Source: Spirochaetaceae bacterium (GTDB lineage Bacteria > Spirochaetota > Spirochaetia > SZUA-6 > RPPD01). From it: a stretch of DNA of 7,689 nucleotides. Shown piece by piece: positions 6,462-7,689 of the stretch (within the stretch, counting starts at the first letter, position 1; every line of letters begins with the position of its first letter). Under the pieces are notes generated by a model. The model worked only from the letters and a program-made list of their open reading frames with translations. It ran no database searches and was not told the origin of the DNA. The stretch covers positions 1 through 7,689 of the forward strand of contig RPPD01000090.1 of the NCBI GenBank assembly GCA_003818675.1, written 5' to 3'. Made by a program: the position numbers and the translations under genes.

Positions 6462-7171
6462 CACAAGGCCGTCAATCTGCTAAATTTCACCCGACTGGGA
6501 ACGAGGGATCCATTGGCGACTGGGCCAGGCAACGGGGAATCCCGGTCACACGCACAAGACTCTATCTTGATGAACATCTCCCTGATACGGGACAATTCGA
6601 ATTCCTGTGCATCATGGGCGGACCCATGAATATTTACGAAGAGGATAGATACACTTTTCTCACAACGGAAAAACAATTCCTTCGATCCTGCCTTGATGCC
6701 GGGAAAAAAATCCTGGGTATTTGCCTCGGCGCACAGCTTTAGGCGGAAACGCTCGGAGGCAGAGTGATCCGCAATCCAGAACGCGAGCTGGGATGGTTTC
6801 CGGTCTGTCTCACTCAACAGGGCAGGATTCACAGGTTCTTCCGTGATTTTCCCGGCACGTTTACAGCATTACTCTGGCACGGGGACACATTCTCCATCCC
6901 ACATAAATGTATTCATGCGGCTGAAAATGAAGGCTGCATCAACCAGGCATTCGCATGCGAAGACGCCATTGTCGGTCTTCAGTTCCACCTGGAGATTACC
7001 CGTGACTACCTGCAAAGGCAGGGATTGTTTTCTTCGGAGGACCTTGCACCGGGCAAATTTGTGCAGAGGCCGGAGCAGATGAACGATCCCGCAGTACTTG
7101 CCGCAAACTCCCGGAGCTCATCCAGGCTGCTCGCAGGCCTTTGCGACAGGCTTTCAGGATTTTACCCTTGA
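6458..7171 (+). pseudogene. Class I glutamine amidotransferase (GATase1), interrupted by an in-frame TAG
   Basis: Read through one stop, this is a 237-codon GMP-synthase-like amidotransferase of normal family length, which would release ammonia from glutamine. The first part has IMGGPMNIYEEDRY (52-65) and GICLGAQ with nucleophile Cys 89. TAG at 6740-6742 is codon 95, in a place that is usually Leu (LGAQLLAE). The same frame then continues with AETLGGRV, ELGWFPV, LWHGDTFSIP and GLQFHLE, holding the other two triad residues His 177 and Glu 179. Only a TTG at 6458 is available as a start, without a ribosome binding site, and the first 16 or so residues do not show the usual LQH strand, so the N-terminus may also be damaged. 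A single TTG to TAG change would explain the stop. Sequencing error or readthrough remain possible. Confidence 0.78.
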
Positions 7172-7196
7172 CCCGTCATTGACATTCCCTTATCAT
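7168..7196 (+). promoter_or_regulatory. Probable promoter of the DUF6062-like gene, very short leader
   Basis: TTGACC (7168-7173, five of six) is followed after 17 bases by TATCAT (7191-7196, five of six). Transcription would start near 7203, only about nine bases before the ATG at 7212. That fits the absence of any ribosome binding site there. The -35 box overlaps the stop codon of the broken amidotransferase gene. Confidence 0.45.
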
Positions 7197-7211
7197 TGTT
7201 TCCTGTAAATT

Positions 7212-7689
7212 ATGAAATATGAACTTGAGACAATTCCAGTCTGGGAAGCATACAAAAAGCACGGCGAATGCCCGCTATGTACACTTCAAAAAGCTGCGGA
7301 GGAAAACTCCAGGATTTATTTTACCGGGGACTCCATTATGGACCCTGACACAAGGGTTCAGGTCAATGCAAAAGGCTTCTGCTTCCGGCATTTTGAGATA
7401 CTTTTTGACGCAGGCCACAAACTGGGAGTGGGGCTTATGGCACACACCCATCTGCTGGATATAATAGCTGGTTACCGCAAACTTCTGTGTAAAAAGCCGT
7501 TTCTCGGGGATAAAAACGCAAAAATATTTGCAGAATCGCTCCTGGGGTACTTTGAAAAAAGGGAAAAACAGTGTATATTTTGTGAGCGGGTAGAGCAGAC
7601 GCTTCAGCGGTATGCGTTCACAATCGCCTACTTATGGAAGACGGATGCGGATTTCAAAACAGCAGTTGCATCATCCAAGGGTTTTTGCC
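7212..7689 (+). CDS. DUF6062-like cysteine-pair protein, 3' end beyond the window
   Basis: An uninterrupted frame from ATG 7212 runs to the window edge (159 codons visible, no stop). The N-terminus MKYELETIPVWEAY followed by ECPLC (19-23) resembles DUF6062 proteins of clostridia and treponemes. It then shows MDPDTRVQVN and GFCFRHF (55-61), a long helical region, CIFCER (121-126) and a further GFC at the edge, where another Cys-x-x-His is expected. The paired cysteines and GFC-xx-H motifs suggest metal or redox-sensitive sites; no function is established for the family. There is no signal peptide, so it is probably cytoplasmic. It has no ribosome binding site, but a promoter about ten bases upstream suggests near-leaderless translation. 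Confidence 0.75.
   Translation, partial: MKYELETIPVWEAYKKHGECPLCTLQKAAEENSRIYFTGDSIMDPDTRVQVNAKGFCFRHFEILFDAGHKLGVGLMAHTHLLDIIAGYRKLLCKKPFLGDKNAKIFAESLLGYFEKREKQCIFCERVEQTLQRYAFTIAYLWKTDADFKTAVASSKGFC

Noticed and set aside
6236..6832. 198-codon open frame on the minus strand
   Set aside because: It runs opposite the clear ybaN and amidotransferase frames, has no family resemblance and no plausible start signals, so it is a shadow frame.
7219..7464. 81-codon frame starting MNLRQFQ on the + strand
   Set aside because: It is a different frame of the same DNA as the DUF6062-like protein, whose motifs and continuous frame from 7212 are far more convincing.

Overview
The window reads as the chromosome of a spirochaete, most likely a Treponema or close relative, probably host-associated and anaerobic. 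The evidence is a spirochaete-style UDPGP-family uridylyltransferase, a run of lipoproteins with short loose lipoboxes, a DUF6062-type protein, and moderate GC content. This assignment comes from protein resemblance recalled by eye, not from a database search.

Left part (1-1755, + strand): an intact 527-residue UTP--glucose-1-phosphate uridylyltransferase. It is followed 25 bases later by a strong ribosome binding site that opens only a 26-codon reading frame, which may be the stump of a lost neighbour.

Centre (1752-5270, - strand): a compact four-gene operon read right to left from a probable promoter at 5305-5333. Its genes are a 185-residue lipoprotein, a 197-residue lipoprotein (ATGA overlap with the first), a trypsin-fold serine protease with a long C-terminal extension that ends like an outer-membrane beta-barrel, and a 204-residue lipoprotein clearly paralogous to the 197-residue one. 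Two sister lipoproteins thus bracket an exported protease. This is the best candidate in the window for an undescribed envelope system. A joint role in protein quality control or surface processing is inferred from co-location only.

Right part (5494-7171, + strand): a zone of gene decay. A PerR-type Fur regulator lacks its N-terminal helix, and its last zinc cysteine is replaced by a stop. It runs directly into scrambled pieces of a catalase gene (WVKFH piece, a frame change, then the LFENTAR and C-terminal pieces). This is what remains of a perR-catalase peroxide-defence locus after several internal deletions. An intact YbaN/DUF454 membrane protein with a TTG start follows. After it lies a class I glutamine amidotransferase interrupted by one in-frame TAG shortly after its catalytic cysteine.

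Right edge (7212-7689): the first 159 codons of an intact DUF6062-like cysteine-pair protein. A good promoter sits so close upstream that its mRNA would have almost no leader. No tRNA, rRNA, CRISPR array or recognisable insertion sequence was seen.
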